Positions 31,170 through 38,184 of a stretch of DNA of 45,410 bases are shown here, piece after piece; positions within the stretch are counted from its first letter, which is position 1, and each line of letters begins with the position of its first letter. Below the pieces are notes generated by a model that worked only from the letters and a program-made list of their open reading frames with translations, was not told the origin of the DNA and made no database searches. A program made the position numbers and the translations under genes. This DNA is from Leisingera sp. ANG59 (GTDB lineage: Bacteria; Pseudomonadota; Alphaproteobacteria; Rhodobacterales; Rhodobacteraceae), in NCBI RefSeq assembly GCF_013317235.1, contig NZ_WLCM01000016.1, positions 51,603-97,012 on the forward strand. The letters are read 5' to 3'.

Positions 31170-32777
31170 TCAGAGGACCAGGAAATCGCTGTGATCGAGC
31201 GCCATTTGCGCATCCAGCTGCGCGATCTTGACCTGATCGCTGCCGCCGCTGCCGTCGGCGTCATAGAACAGCTCGCCGGTCTTCCACTTGTAGATGACGT
31301 AGTCATCGATGTCGTCCGCCCGTGCAGCAATCTCGAAGTGAGCCTCGTCCAGCATTTCGCCCTGCTGATCCTGCAAAGCCGTGAAGGCAGAGCTGTCGAA
31401 CACGAACTTGTCCGAGCCGGGCGCAAAGCCGCTGATCTCCTGGAAACTGCCGTCTGCCGGCACTGCGTCGAAGGCGATGATGTCTTCGCCATTCCAGGTG
31501 CCGTCGCTGTCGACGGTTGGTGCCTGCTCGCCCACAACCACAAAGTCGGTGTGGTCGAGGTCCAGGCGCCTGTCGAACTGGCCGATCTTAACCTGTTTGG
31601 CCGAACCGCGGCCGTCCGCATCATAAAACAGCTCGCCGGTCTTCCACTTGTACATGATGTAGTCATCGATGTCGTCCGCCCGCGCGGCCACTTCGAAATG
31701 GGCTGCGTCAAGCGTCCGGGCCTCGCCGTCCGGCCCGGTTTCCAGGCTGGTAAAGACTGTATTGTCGAGGACAATCTTGCCTGCAAGCGAGAGGGAGACG
31801 CCGTCCGCTAAAGATCCGTTGTCACCGGTTACTGGCGTTTCAGCTGCAGGATCCTGGTCCGGCTCCGGATCGGGCTGCGGCGCCTCCGGCTCCAGGGCAT
31901 CGCTCTCGTCCGGCTGGTTGCCGCCCTCGTCCGGCAGGGCGTCCCCGTCATGGCTGGCAATCCAGTCCGCCTGGGCCGCATCCCAGTAGTCGCGGGCCTC
32001 CTGGCCTTCCAGCACGGTCCAGCCGGAGGGCGGCATCGGGTAGTCGGAGGGCAGCGGATCATCCGACAGGTTCAGGAACACATTGTTTGAGGAGTGGATG
32101 GTCTTGTCCCAGGCCAGCTGCAGCCGTGAATCGCCGATGTGGTTGACGTTGTCGATGGCAATCACGCTGTCGGTGATGCTCAGCTGGGGGCTCTTGCTTT
32201 CCATCTTGAAGGGCGACTGATGGGTCATCTGGCCCTTGAACAGATAGGATTCCATCCGCATCAGCAGGCCGTCGATCTCCAGCACCTCATGGCTGGCGTC
32301 GGCCATGTTCTTGTGGCCCAGGCTGATGCCCGAGAACACGCCGTCAAACAGGCTGTTGCGGATGGCGCCGCTGACCGGGTTGTCGTTTTCGAAGGCGTCG
32401 TCGCGGACATCGGTGACCCAGACGTTGGAGATCTCGAAACCATCGGAATTGCCAGCAATCCGCAGCGCGTCCCAGGCCTGGGTGATCCGGATGTCTGAGA
32501 TGCGGGCCTGTTCGGTGTCGCGCACCATGAACGCCGCCGAGTTGACGTAGAGGTCCAGCCATTCCCCGGTCAGCGACACGTTGCCGTTGATCGTCGCGCC
32601 GTAGATGTCGATGCCTGCATTCGCATTGTCGACCAAGAAGGGGTACAGGTTGGTCTGGCTGCCTTCGTTGTCCACGATCCAGGTGGCTTCGGTTGCGTCG
32701 ATCGCCACCGCATCGCCACCGTTATACCTGAAAGCCTCATATCCGTAATCGCCCGTCAGGGTAATTGTAGACGCCAT
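31170..32777 (-). CDS. Secreted beta-helix-like protein with doubled C-terminal module (paralog 3)
   Basis: A 535-residue protein whose first 290 residues are nearly the same as those of the protein at 16400 (RDDAFEND, SLFDGVFSGISLGHKNM, SDYPMPPSGWTVLEG). After an acidic linker (DEGGNQPDESDALEPEAPQP) come two copies of a module centred on KWKTGELFYDADG, ending in LDHTDFVVV and LDHSDFLVL. The GGxGxDxL nonapeptide array of paralog 1 is missing. The DADGxGS loops should bind calcium, and the C-terminus fits type I secretion. ATG 32777 follows AAAAGGA at the same distance as in paralog 1. Part of the gene is identical to paralog 1 at DNA level. Function unknown; extracellular action on the polysaccharide is inferred. 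Confidence 0.82.
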   Translation of the reverse strand: MASTITLTGDYGYEAFRYNGGDAVAIDATEATWIVDNEGSQTNLYPFLVDNANAGIDIYGATINGNVSLTGEWLDLYVNSAAFMVRDTEQARISDIRITQAWDALRIAGNSDGFEISNVWVTDVRDDAFENDNPVSGAIRNSLFDGVFSGISLGHKNMADASHEVLEIDGLLMRMESYLFKGQMTHQSPFKMESKSPQLSITDSVIAIDNVNHIGDSRLQLAWDKTIHSSNNVFLNLSDDPLPSDYPMPPSGWTVLEGQEARDYWDAAQADWIASHDGDALPDEGGNQPDESDALEPEAPQPDPEPDQDPAAETPVTGDNGSLADGVSLSLAGKIVLDNTVFTSLETGPDGEARTLDAAHFEVAARADDIDDYIMYKWKTGELFYDADGRGSAKQVKIGQFDRRLDLDHTDFVVVGEQAPTVDSDGTWNGEDIIAFDAVPADGSFQEISGFAPGSDKFVFDSSAFTALQDQQGEMLDEAHFEIAARADDIDDYVIYKWKTGELFYDADGSGGSDQVKIAQLDAQMALDHSDFLVL

Positions 32778-33458
32778 ACTTACTAGTCCTTTTGGATTAT
32801 TTTACTCGATAGGCCGGGGGTGTCCCTAAGGCTGGTGGAATGCGGGGCAGACCGCTCTGAGGCAAGGGCGGTGGGGAATTCCAGAGTGAAACGGCAAGCA
32901 TCCGCCATGGGCGGGCTTTTGCCGTTTGCCGTTTCAGCCATGACCTGCGGTTGAAACCCGCTGAAACTCATTGGCTTGCAGCGCCTCCACGGGGCAAGCC
33001 GGATCGGCCCGCCCACCCGGCGGTTTTCAGCTGAGGCGCCTTACAGAAACGACTGGATGATCATACGGGATTGAGCATTTGATTCGGACTCGGCGGGCGG
33101 CAAAGGCTGCCGGGGCTGGATCTTCGCTGGCGGGCAGGCTGGATGCCTACCCAATCCGGTTGCAGGCTGGCCTACTCCCAAATGGGGAGGGCGCTTCAGT
33201 TGCCAGGCTGAAACCCCAACACTACCCTCAACGTGCACAGCGCGTGCGGCGGCCGGGAACTCCGCAGGAGGACCGAATGGGGGGCTGAGGGTTGCATGGA
33301 TATGCATGCCCGTCCGCAGGCAGGCGCTGCAGCAGAGTTGTTATTTGGTGGAAAATGCCTTCTGCCCCAGACGCCTGAAGAGGTGCGGCCGCCGGTACCC
33401 GGAGCACCTTGCCGGGCCTGGGGTAGCATGACCGGGGCATGTCAGTACGAGGGTTATT
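32778..33458. promoter_or_regulatory. Divergent region with block shared with paralog 1 promoter region
   Basis: No convincing gene in these 681 bp. The part at 32893-32979 matches 18044-18130 (GCATCCGCCATGGGCGG, GGTTGAAAC, GAAACTCATTGGCTTGC) and ends about 202 bp before the RTX start, as in paralog 1. The rest must carry the promoter for the plus-strand oxygenase operon. A ribosome site for that operon is not strong. Confidence 0.5.
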
Positions 33459-34307
33459 ATGGATCAGACCGTTTCTCCGGCAGCTGCCGCTGAGGATGCC
33501 GCAGCCGCAATCGCTTCTATCGAAAAACATGGGTTTGCCCGCGTTCCGCAGGCCTTCAGCAAAGAAACCGTTGCGGAGGCGCTGGAGCTGGTCAAACACT
33601 GGTTCGACAAGACGCTGAACGTACAGTCCGACCGCATGCCGCGGCTGAACAAGGCGCAGCCGATGGTCTATAATCTGCAGAGCAAGGATATCTTCTTCTC
33701 CAGGCTGATCCTGGACACGCCGGTGATCGAGGGCGTGCTCAAGCATTTCCTCAATGACCAGTGGTTTTCCTCGCTGCCGGCGGAGGACCCGAATTACATC
33801 CTGCGCTCTTTCCTGGCGCGCAGCAGCAACCACCGGATGCCGATGCATATCGACTCCTTCGTGCCCTACACCGGCGACTACCCGTTCATCATGCAGTGCT
33901 CGATCCTCTTGGAGGACCAGACCAAGGAGAACGGCTGCACCGTCATCGTGCCGCGCTCGCACAAGACCGGCAAATATGCCGATCCCGAGTCGTACAAGAC
34001 TGCGGTGCCGCTGGAGGCGCAGGCGGGCGATCTCATTTTCTGGGACAGCCGCCTCTGGCACGGCGCCGGCGAAAACACCAGCGGCGGCACCCGCTGGTCG
34101 ATCATCGCCACCTTCTGCCGCTGGTGGATCAAGCAGGCCTTCGACATTCCCGGCAACCTGCCGCAGGAGATCTATGATCAGATGTCCCCCCGCGAGCGGG
34201 CGGTGATGGGCTATTGCTCGGTGCCCTATGACGACGAGACCTACGGCATCGACATGAAGCGCAGCTACGAGCTGCTGCCGGAAAAGGTCGAGGACTACCG
34301 GTTCTGA
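33459..34307 (+). CDS. Phytanoyl-CoA-dioxygenase-family (PhyH) oxygenase 1
   Basis: A 282-residue Fe(II)/2-oxoglutarate-dependent oxygenase by motif. The iron ligands are His130 and Asp132 (MPMHIDSF) and His201 (LWHGAGEN); Arg212 (GGTRWSI) should hold 2-oxoglutarate. CSILLEDQTKENGCTVIVPR with SHKTG is the usual PhyH strand before the distal His. Members hydroxylate or otherwise oxidise small molecules, lipids or sugars. It heads an operon with a second PhyH gene, a GNAT/FemAB-like gene and a formyltransferase. Substrate cannot be told; a sugar or acyl decoration of the polymer is the guess suggested by the locus. Confidence 0.85.
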   Translation: MDQTVSPAAAAEDAAAAIASIEKHGFARVPQAFSKETVAEALELVKHWFDKTLNVQSDRMPRLNKAQPMVYNLQSKDIFFSRLILDTPVIEGVLKHFLNDQWFSSLPAEDPNYILRSFLARSSNHRMPMHIDSFVPYTGDYPFIMQCSILLEDQTKENGCTVIVPRSHKTGKYADPESYKTAVPLEAQAGDLIFWDSRLWHGAGENTSGGTRWSIIATFCRWWIKQAFDIPGNLPQEIYDQMSPRERAVMGYCSVPYDDETYGIDMKRSYELLPEKVEDYRF

Positions 34308-34395
34308 CAGCCGGCCCGGCGGATGCCGGCGCAAGGCAAAGACACGCGGACACAGGCGCCCGGGATGGCGCAGGAGCAAAAGGAATGGGGGTTCC

Positions 34396-35220
34396 ATGCA
34401 AAGATTTGACATCGGCGATATCCGCCAGCTGATACCGAAGGCAGATTCCGGCAGTTTCACGCCGGAAATCTACCGGGAGACCGGCTTCTTCGTCTTGCGC
34501 GGCGCGGTGCCGCAGGAGCAGATCCAAGCCTGGCAGCAGGAGTGGCAGACCTTCAACGCCAAGGTGCTGGCGGGCAAGCGCAAGGTCGATCCGTTCAATC
34601 CGGTGCATGTGCACGAGGCGACGCCCGATGCACTGGCACAGATCCACGCCCATGCCTCTATCCTCGATGTGATGGAGCGGCTCTACCCCGATCTGGCGCT
34701 GTTCATGCAGCGTTTCGTGATCAAGGACAGCAGCAGCCGCAAGCCGGTCTTCCCGCACGGCGACTTCGCCTATGACTACGGCTGGCCCGAGAAAACCACC
34801 GTCTTCATTCCGCTCAGCCCCTCGAACAAGGACAATGGCGGCATCTCCTTCTACCCGGGCACCAACCACTTCGGCTATATGGGCGATGCGGGCGAGGTGA
34901 ACACCGATATCCTGGCGCCCGACTGGCCGCTGATCTGCCCGGAGCTGGAGCCCGGCGACATCGCGCTGTGCCACACCTGCACCTGGCATTGCTCGCCCGC
35001 CTATTCCAGCGGCCCGGACCGGATCCTTGTGCAGGCCACCTACCAGCCCGCCTCCGACCCCAGCAGCACCCGGCTGCTGCGCGGCGAGTGGAAAACCCGC
35101 TACCGGCTCTCCGAGCTGCCGCGCGAGCGCTTCTTCACCCGCTGCCGCTCGAGCCGCCTGAAGGAGCTGCAGGCCCAGGTCGACCAGCAGCAGGCGGCGG
35201 CCGAGCGTGCCGCCGGCTGA
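34396..35220 (+). CDS. Phytanoyl-CoA-dioxygenase-family (PhyH) oxygenase 2
   Basis: The 274-residue product shares only the family frame with the oxygenase before it. His121 and Asp123 (FPHGDFAYD) and His198 (CTWHCSPA) are the iron ligands, and Arg209 (GPDRILVQ) the co-substrate ligand. TTVFIPLSPSNKDNGGISFY and YPGTNH are typical of PhyH. The C-terminal 30 residues are a helix rich in Gln and Ala. ATG 34396 follows GGGGG by about 4 nt. The next gene starts 43 bp downstream. Having two different PhyH enzymes in one operon suggests successive oxidations of one compound. Confidence 0.82.
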   Translation: MQRFDIGDIRQLIPKADSGSFTPEIYRETGFFVLRGAVPQEQIQAWQQEWQTFNAKVLAGKRKVDPFNPVHVHEATPDALAQIHAHASILDVMERLYPDLALFMQRFVIKDSSSRKPVFPHGDFAYDYGWPEKTTVFIPLSPSNKDNGGISFYPGTNHFGYMGDAGEVNTDILAPDWPLICPELEPGDIALCHTCTWHCSPAYSSGPDRILVQATYQPASDPSSTRLLRGEWKTRYRLSELPRERFFTRCRSSRLKELQAQVDQQQAAAERAAG

Positions 35221-35263
35221 ACCGCCGCATCCGCCGTTCCCTGCTGACAGAGGAGGCTTGCCC

Positions 35264-36256
35264 ATGGATGCGCCCGTGGAACTGCCTGAAGACGCCCCCC
35301 GGGACATGACCGGGGACGCGGCCGGACACCCGCAGGCGAACCCGCCCGCCCGCGCCGCGCCCGGATACCGCAGCGCGGAATACGCCGAAGCCTTTAACGG
35401 CCTCGGCCGCCCGCAGCCGCTGCCGCAGTGCGGCAGCTGGCTGCTGGGGCGGGAAATCCCCGGCACTGCCTTGCGCGATGCGATGGGACTCTACCCGCTG
35501 CTCTGCTGCGAAGACTGGGCAGCGCTGCCGCAGGAGCTGGAGGCGGCCGGCGCTGCCGGCCTGGTCAGCGTCACCGCGGTCACCGATCCGCTGGGGGCGT
35601 ATGACGAAGCGCTGCTCAAGAGCTGCTTTTCCCGGGCCGCGCCCTACAAGGAGCATTTCATCGCCGACCTGAGCGCGCCGCTGGAAAGCTTCGTGTCGAA
35701 ATCCCACCGCCAGAACGCGCGCCGGGCGCTGCGCAAGGTCTCCGTCGAGGTCTGCGACGAGCCGCTGCGCTACCTTGATGACTGGGTGGAACTTTACGGC
35801 GTGCTCGCCCAAAAGCACGGCATCACCGGGCTGCGCGCCTTTTCCCGCGAGTCGTTTGAGCAGCAGTTCCGGGTGCCCGGCCTGGTGATGTTCCGCGCTG
35901 CCGATGAAGACGGCACCGTCGGGCTCGACCTCTGGTACGTGGATGGCGATGCGGCCCAGGGCCATCTCGCCGCCTTCAGTGACCGGGGCTATGCCAAGAG
36001 CGCCTCCTACGCCACCAAATGGACGCTGCTGAACCACTTCGCGGGCAGCAAGCTCCGCTGGGTCAATTTCGGCGGCGTGGCGAGCGCCGCGGGCAGCCAG
36101 GGCGGCGGGCTTGCGCATTTCAAGCAGGGCTGGAGCAACAGCAGCCGCCAAACCTGGATCTGCGGCCGCATCTTCGATGAGCAGGCCTATCGGCAACTGA
36201 CGCGGGGGCTGCCGGAGACCAGCTATTTCCCCGCCTATCGCGGAGGAGAATTCTGA
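35264..36256 (+). CDS. GNAT/FemAB-like acyl- or aminoacyltransferase
   Basis: A 330-residue protein. ATG 35264 has AGAGGAGG about 9 nt upstream; the frame is open from 35207 but that part overlaps the oxygenase gene. Residues of about 140-320 look like a GNAT-fold domain of the FemAB/BioF2 kind: SHRQNARRALRKVSVEV, LYGVLAQKHGITGLRAF, GLDLWYVDGDAAQGHLAAF and LRWVNFGGVASAAG. That fold transfers acyl or aminoacyl groups to amines. The first 50 residues are Pro/Ala-rich and unordered. It is followed 2 bp later by the formyltransferase, so both may act on the same amino group or sugar. Family assignment is moderate. Confidence 0.65.
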   Translation: MDAPVELPEDAPRDMTGDAAGHPQANPPARAAPGYRSAEYAEAFNGLGRPQPLPQCGSWLLGREIPGTALRDAMGLYPLLCCEDWAALPQELEAAGAAGLVSVTAVTDPLGAYDEALLKSCFSRAAPYKEHFIADLSAPLESFVSKSHRQNARRALRKVSVEVCDEPLRYLDDWVELYGVLAQKHGITGLRAFSRESFEQQFRVPGLVMFRAADEDGTVGLDLWYVDGDAAQGHLAAFSDRGYAKSASYATKWTLLNHFAGSKLRWVNFGGVASAAGSQGGGLAHFKQGWSNSSRQTWICGRIFDEQAYRQLTRGLPETSYFPAYRGGEF

Positions 36257-36258
36257 GC

Positions 36259-36930
36259 ATGGCCAAAGCAGAGCCCTCGTTCCTGTTTGTGCTGTCAACC
36301 GGCGGCGCGCTGATGAACCGGGTGCTGGAGACCGATACGGTGCGCCGCGCTGCCCATTCCGCCGTCGCCACTGCCGAAGGCCCGGCGCTGGAGGCGGCCC
36401 GCGCGCACGGCCTGCCCGCCACGGTGCTGCCTGGCGCCAGCAACGAGGATTTCTGCGGCCAGGTGCTGGATTACGTGCAGGCGCACGGCATCAGCTACAT
36501 CCTGTCCTTCTACACCAGGTTCTACAGCGCGGAGATCCGCCACGCGATGCAGGACAGGATCATCAATTTCCACCCCTCGCTGCTGCCTGCCTTCAAGGGT
36601 ATGGACGGCTTCGGCGACGGCCTGCGCTATCACACCCCGGTCATCGGAACCACGGTGGAGCTGATCAAGGACGTGATGGACGAAGGCAAGATCGTCATGC
36701 AGTCGGCTTGCGCCAATGACCGCAGCCTGCCGGTGGAGGAGATGCGCCACCGCATCTTCGAGCAGCAGTGCAAAACGCTGGTGCAGGTGGTCGACTGGAT
36801 CGTCCAGGGCCGCCTGTCGGTGGAGGGCGACCGGGTCAGCATCAGCGGCGCCTGCTACACCACCCCGGAGTTCTCGCCGGCGCTGGAAAATGCCGAAGCC
36901 CTGGCCTTTCGGGCCGGGCCGCTGAGGTAA
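36259..36930 (+). CDS. Formyltransferase-like protein (GART fold)
   Basis: A 223-residue enzyme with the formyltransferase triad of the PurN/Fmt/sugar N-formyltransferase fold: Asn103 and His105 (IINFHPSLLPAFKG) and Asp141 (VMDEGKIVMQ). The 36-residue spacing from His to Asp is the same as in glycinamide ribonucleotide formyltransferase. It should use 10-formyltetrahydrofolate to formylate an amine. Given the polysaccharide locus and an aminotransferase gene at 14686, N-formylation of an amino sugar is likely, but an amino-acid-type substrate made by its operon mates is possible. It is the last gene before a strong terminator-like hairpin. Confidence 0.8.
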   Translation: MAKAEPSFLFVLSTGGALMNRVLETDTVRRAAHSAVATAEGPALEAARAHGLPATVLPGASNEDFCGQVLDYVQAHGISYILSFYTRFYSAEIRHAMQDRIINFHPSLLPAFKGMDGFGDGLRYHTPVIGTTVELIKDVMDEGKIVMQSACANDRSLPVEEMRHRIFEQQCKTLVQVVDWIVQGRLSVEGDRVSISGACYTTPEFSPALENAEALAFRAGPLR

Positions 36931-36992
36931 CCGGCAGGCGCGCCGCTGCCAAGGAAAGGCGGGGCTTCAAACCGGCCCCCGCGGAAACGCAA

Positions 36993-37020
36993 GGAAGCGG
37001 GCCCTGGCAGGCCCGCTTCC
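36993..37020. terminator. Strong hairpin between convergent operons
   Basis: GGAAGCGGGCC (36993-37003) and GGCCCGCTTCC (37010-37020) form a perfect 11-bp stem with a 6-base loop, midway between the convergent formyltransferase and YjbE-like genes. On the minus strand it is followed by TTGCGTTT. A bidirectional terminator is likely. Confidence 0.7.
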
Positions 37021-37063
37021 CGGAAACTCTCAGGCATGGCCGGTGGCACCGGCCCGCCGCGGA

Positions 37064-37321
37064 TCAGTTGGTGGTGGTAGTGGTGGTGGTGGTGCCGACT
37101 TCGTCGTCGTCATTTGCAACCACACCGATCACAACCAGGCCAGCCACGGCGCCAGCGATGGCACCTGCGCTCAGGCCGCCCGCAGCACCGATGCCGCCAC
37201 CTGCGCCGGCACCGCCGCCTGTGGCACCGGCTTCCGCACCGTTGCCCGGGGCGGTTTGTGCCGAAACGGCAGTGGCAGAGGCCAGGGCGGCCAGGGTCAG
37301 GGCAGTAAGGATGTGTTTCAT
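37064..37321 (-). CDS. YjbE/GfcA-like small exported Gly/Ala-rich protein with poly-Thr tail
   Basis: An 85-residue protein with a Sec signal peptide (MKHILTALTLAALASATAVS, cleavage after AQ), a Gly/Ala-rich hydrophobic middle, NDDDE, and eight consecutive Thr before a final Asn. E. coli YjbE and GfcA, first genes of the yjbEFGH and gfc capsule operons, have the same layout with a Thr-rich end. The neighbouring yjbF and yjbH genes support the match. Here it is the last gene of the run rather than the first. AAAGGAG lies 6 nt before ATG 37321, and a 173-bp gap to yjbF may hold its own promoter. Role in the family is unknown. Confidence 0.65.
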   Translation of the reverse strand: MKHILTALTLAALASATAVSAQTAPGNGAEAGATGGGAGAGGGIGAAGGLSAGAIAGAVAGLVVIGVVANDDDEVGTTTTTTTTN

Positions 37322-37494
37322 TTCAAACTCCTTTGGAGAACTCTGGAAAAGGCTGTTGAGGCAACCTTAGGGGAGGCGTGTACCCATTTCAACGTATGGA
37401 ATAGCTGCAAAACGGTTGAAATCCGGTTTGCATTGCGGATTTTCCCCGCCCGTTGCGGCAATGCCGCGGGAACGGGGAGGAAATGGGGCGCAGC

Positions 37495-38184
37495 TCATAG
37501 CCGCAACTGGCGGATTCGCAGATAGCCGGTTTCCGGACCGGCCCATTGCCGTGACTGCCAGACCTGATTGCGGCCGGGGCGGGAATCGACCCAGTAATCG
37601 TTGACCACCACCCCGCCGGCGCCCTCGCAGCGCTCCTGCAGGCGGCGGGCTGGATGGGTGATTTCGACAATCTCTACCGGCTCCGGGCCCAGGTCGTGCA
37701 GGCTGCAGGCCATGTTCAGCCTCCTTTGGCTGTTGCCATCGGCGCGCACGGTATAGCGCCGGGCACCGCCGCGCACCGGGCCGCCGGCGCCCTCCGCCGT
37801 CGGCACCTGCGCCGACAGCAGCCCGCCGCCAAGACCGCGGGTGGCGATCACCATGCCCTGCCGCAGGGCGATGGAAACATTGTCCTGGGTGCGCCAGACC
37901 TCGATGGTGCCGGGATGGCTGTCGCGGCGCTCCAGGGCGCGGGTCAGATAGGCCTTGGCATCGCGGTTCTCTATGGTGACCTCGATATAGGCCTGCGTCT
38001 GCTTGTCCAGGAGCGCCCGGGTCAGTTCCGCGGGCGGCGGCGGCGCGTTGCGGCGGCGGCTGAACTGCTCCGCCACTGCCTGCACCACTTCCAGCTCGGC
38101 CGGGGTCTTCTCAGGGCCCCTGCTGCAGCCCGCCAGCAGCAGCGCGGCGGCCAGGGCGGCGGCGGTCATCCGGAACATGCTCAT
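37495..38184 (-). CDS. yjbF: YjbF/GfcB-family lipoprotein
   Basis: A 229-residue outer-membrane-type lipoprotein. The signal ends in the lipobox LLLAGC with Cys20. Mature residues include YIEVTIENRDAKAYLTR, TIEVWRTQDNVSIALRQGM and VIATRGLGGGLLSA, which is the best-kept block of the YjbF/GfcB family, and ENDYWVDSRPGRNQVWQS-like residues near the end. It is involved in group-4 capsule or EPS secretion in enterics. Its start overlaps the end of yjbH by 4 bp (ATGA), so the two are translated together. A yjbG/gfcC gene, which normally lies between them, is absent. Confidence 0.88.
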   Translation of the reverse strand: MSMFRMTAAALAAALLLAGCSRGPEKTPAELEVVQAVAEQFSRRRNAPPPPAELTRALLDKQTQAYIEVTIENRDAKAYLTRALERRDSHPGTIEVWRTQDNVSIALRQGMVIATRGLGGGLLSAQVPTAEGAGGPVRGGARRYTVRADGNSQRRLNMACSLHDLGPEPVEIVEITHPARRLQERCEGAGGVVVNDYWVDSRPGRNQVWQSRQWAGPETGYLRIRQLRL

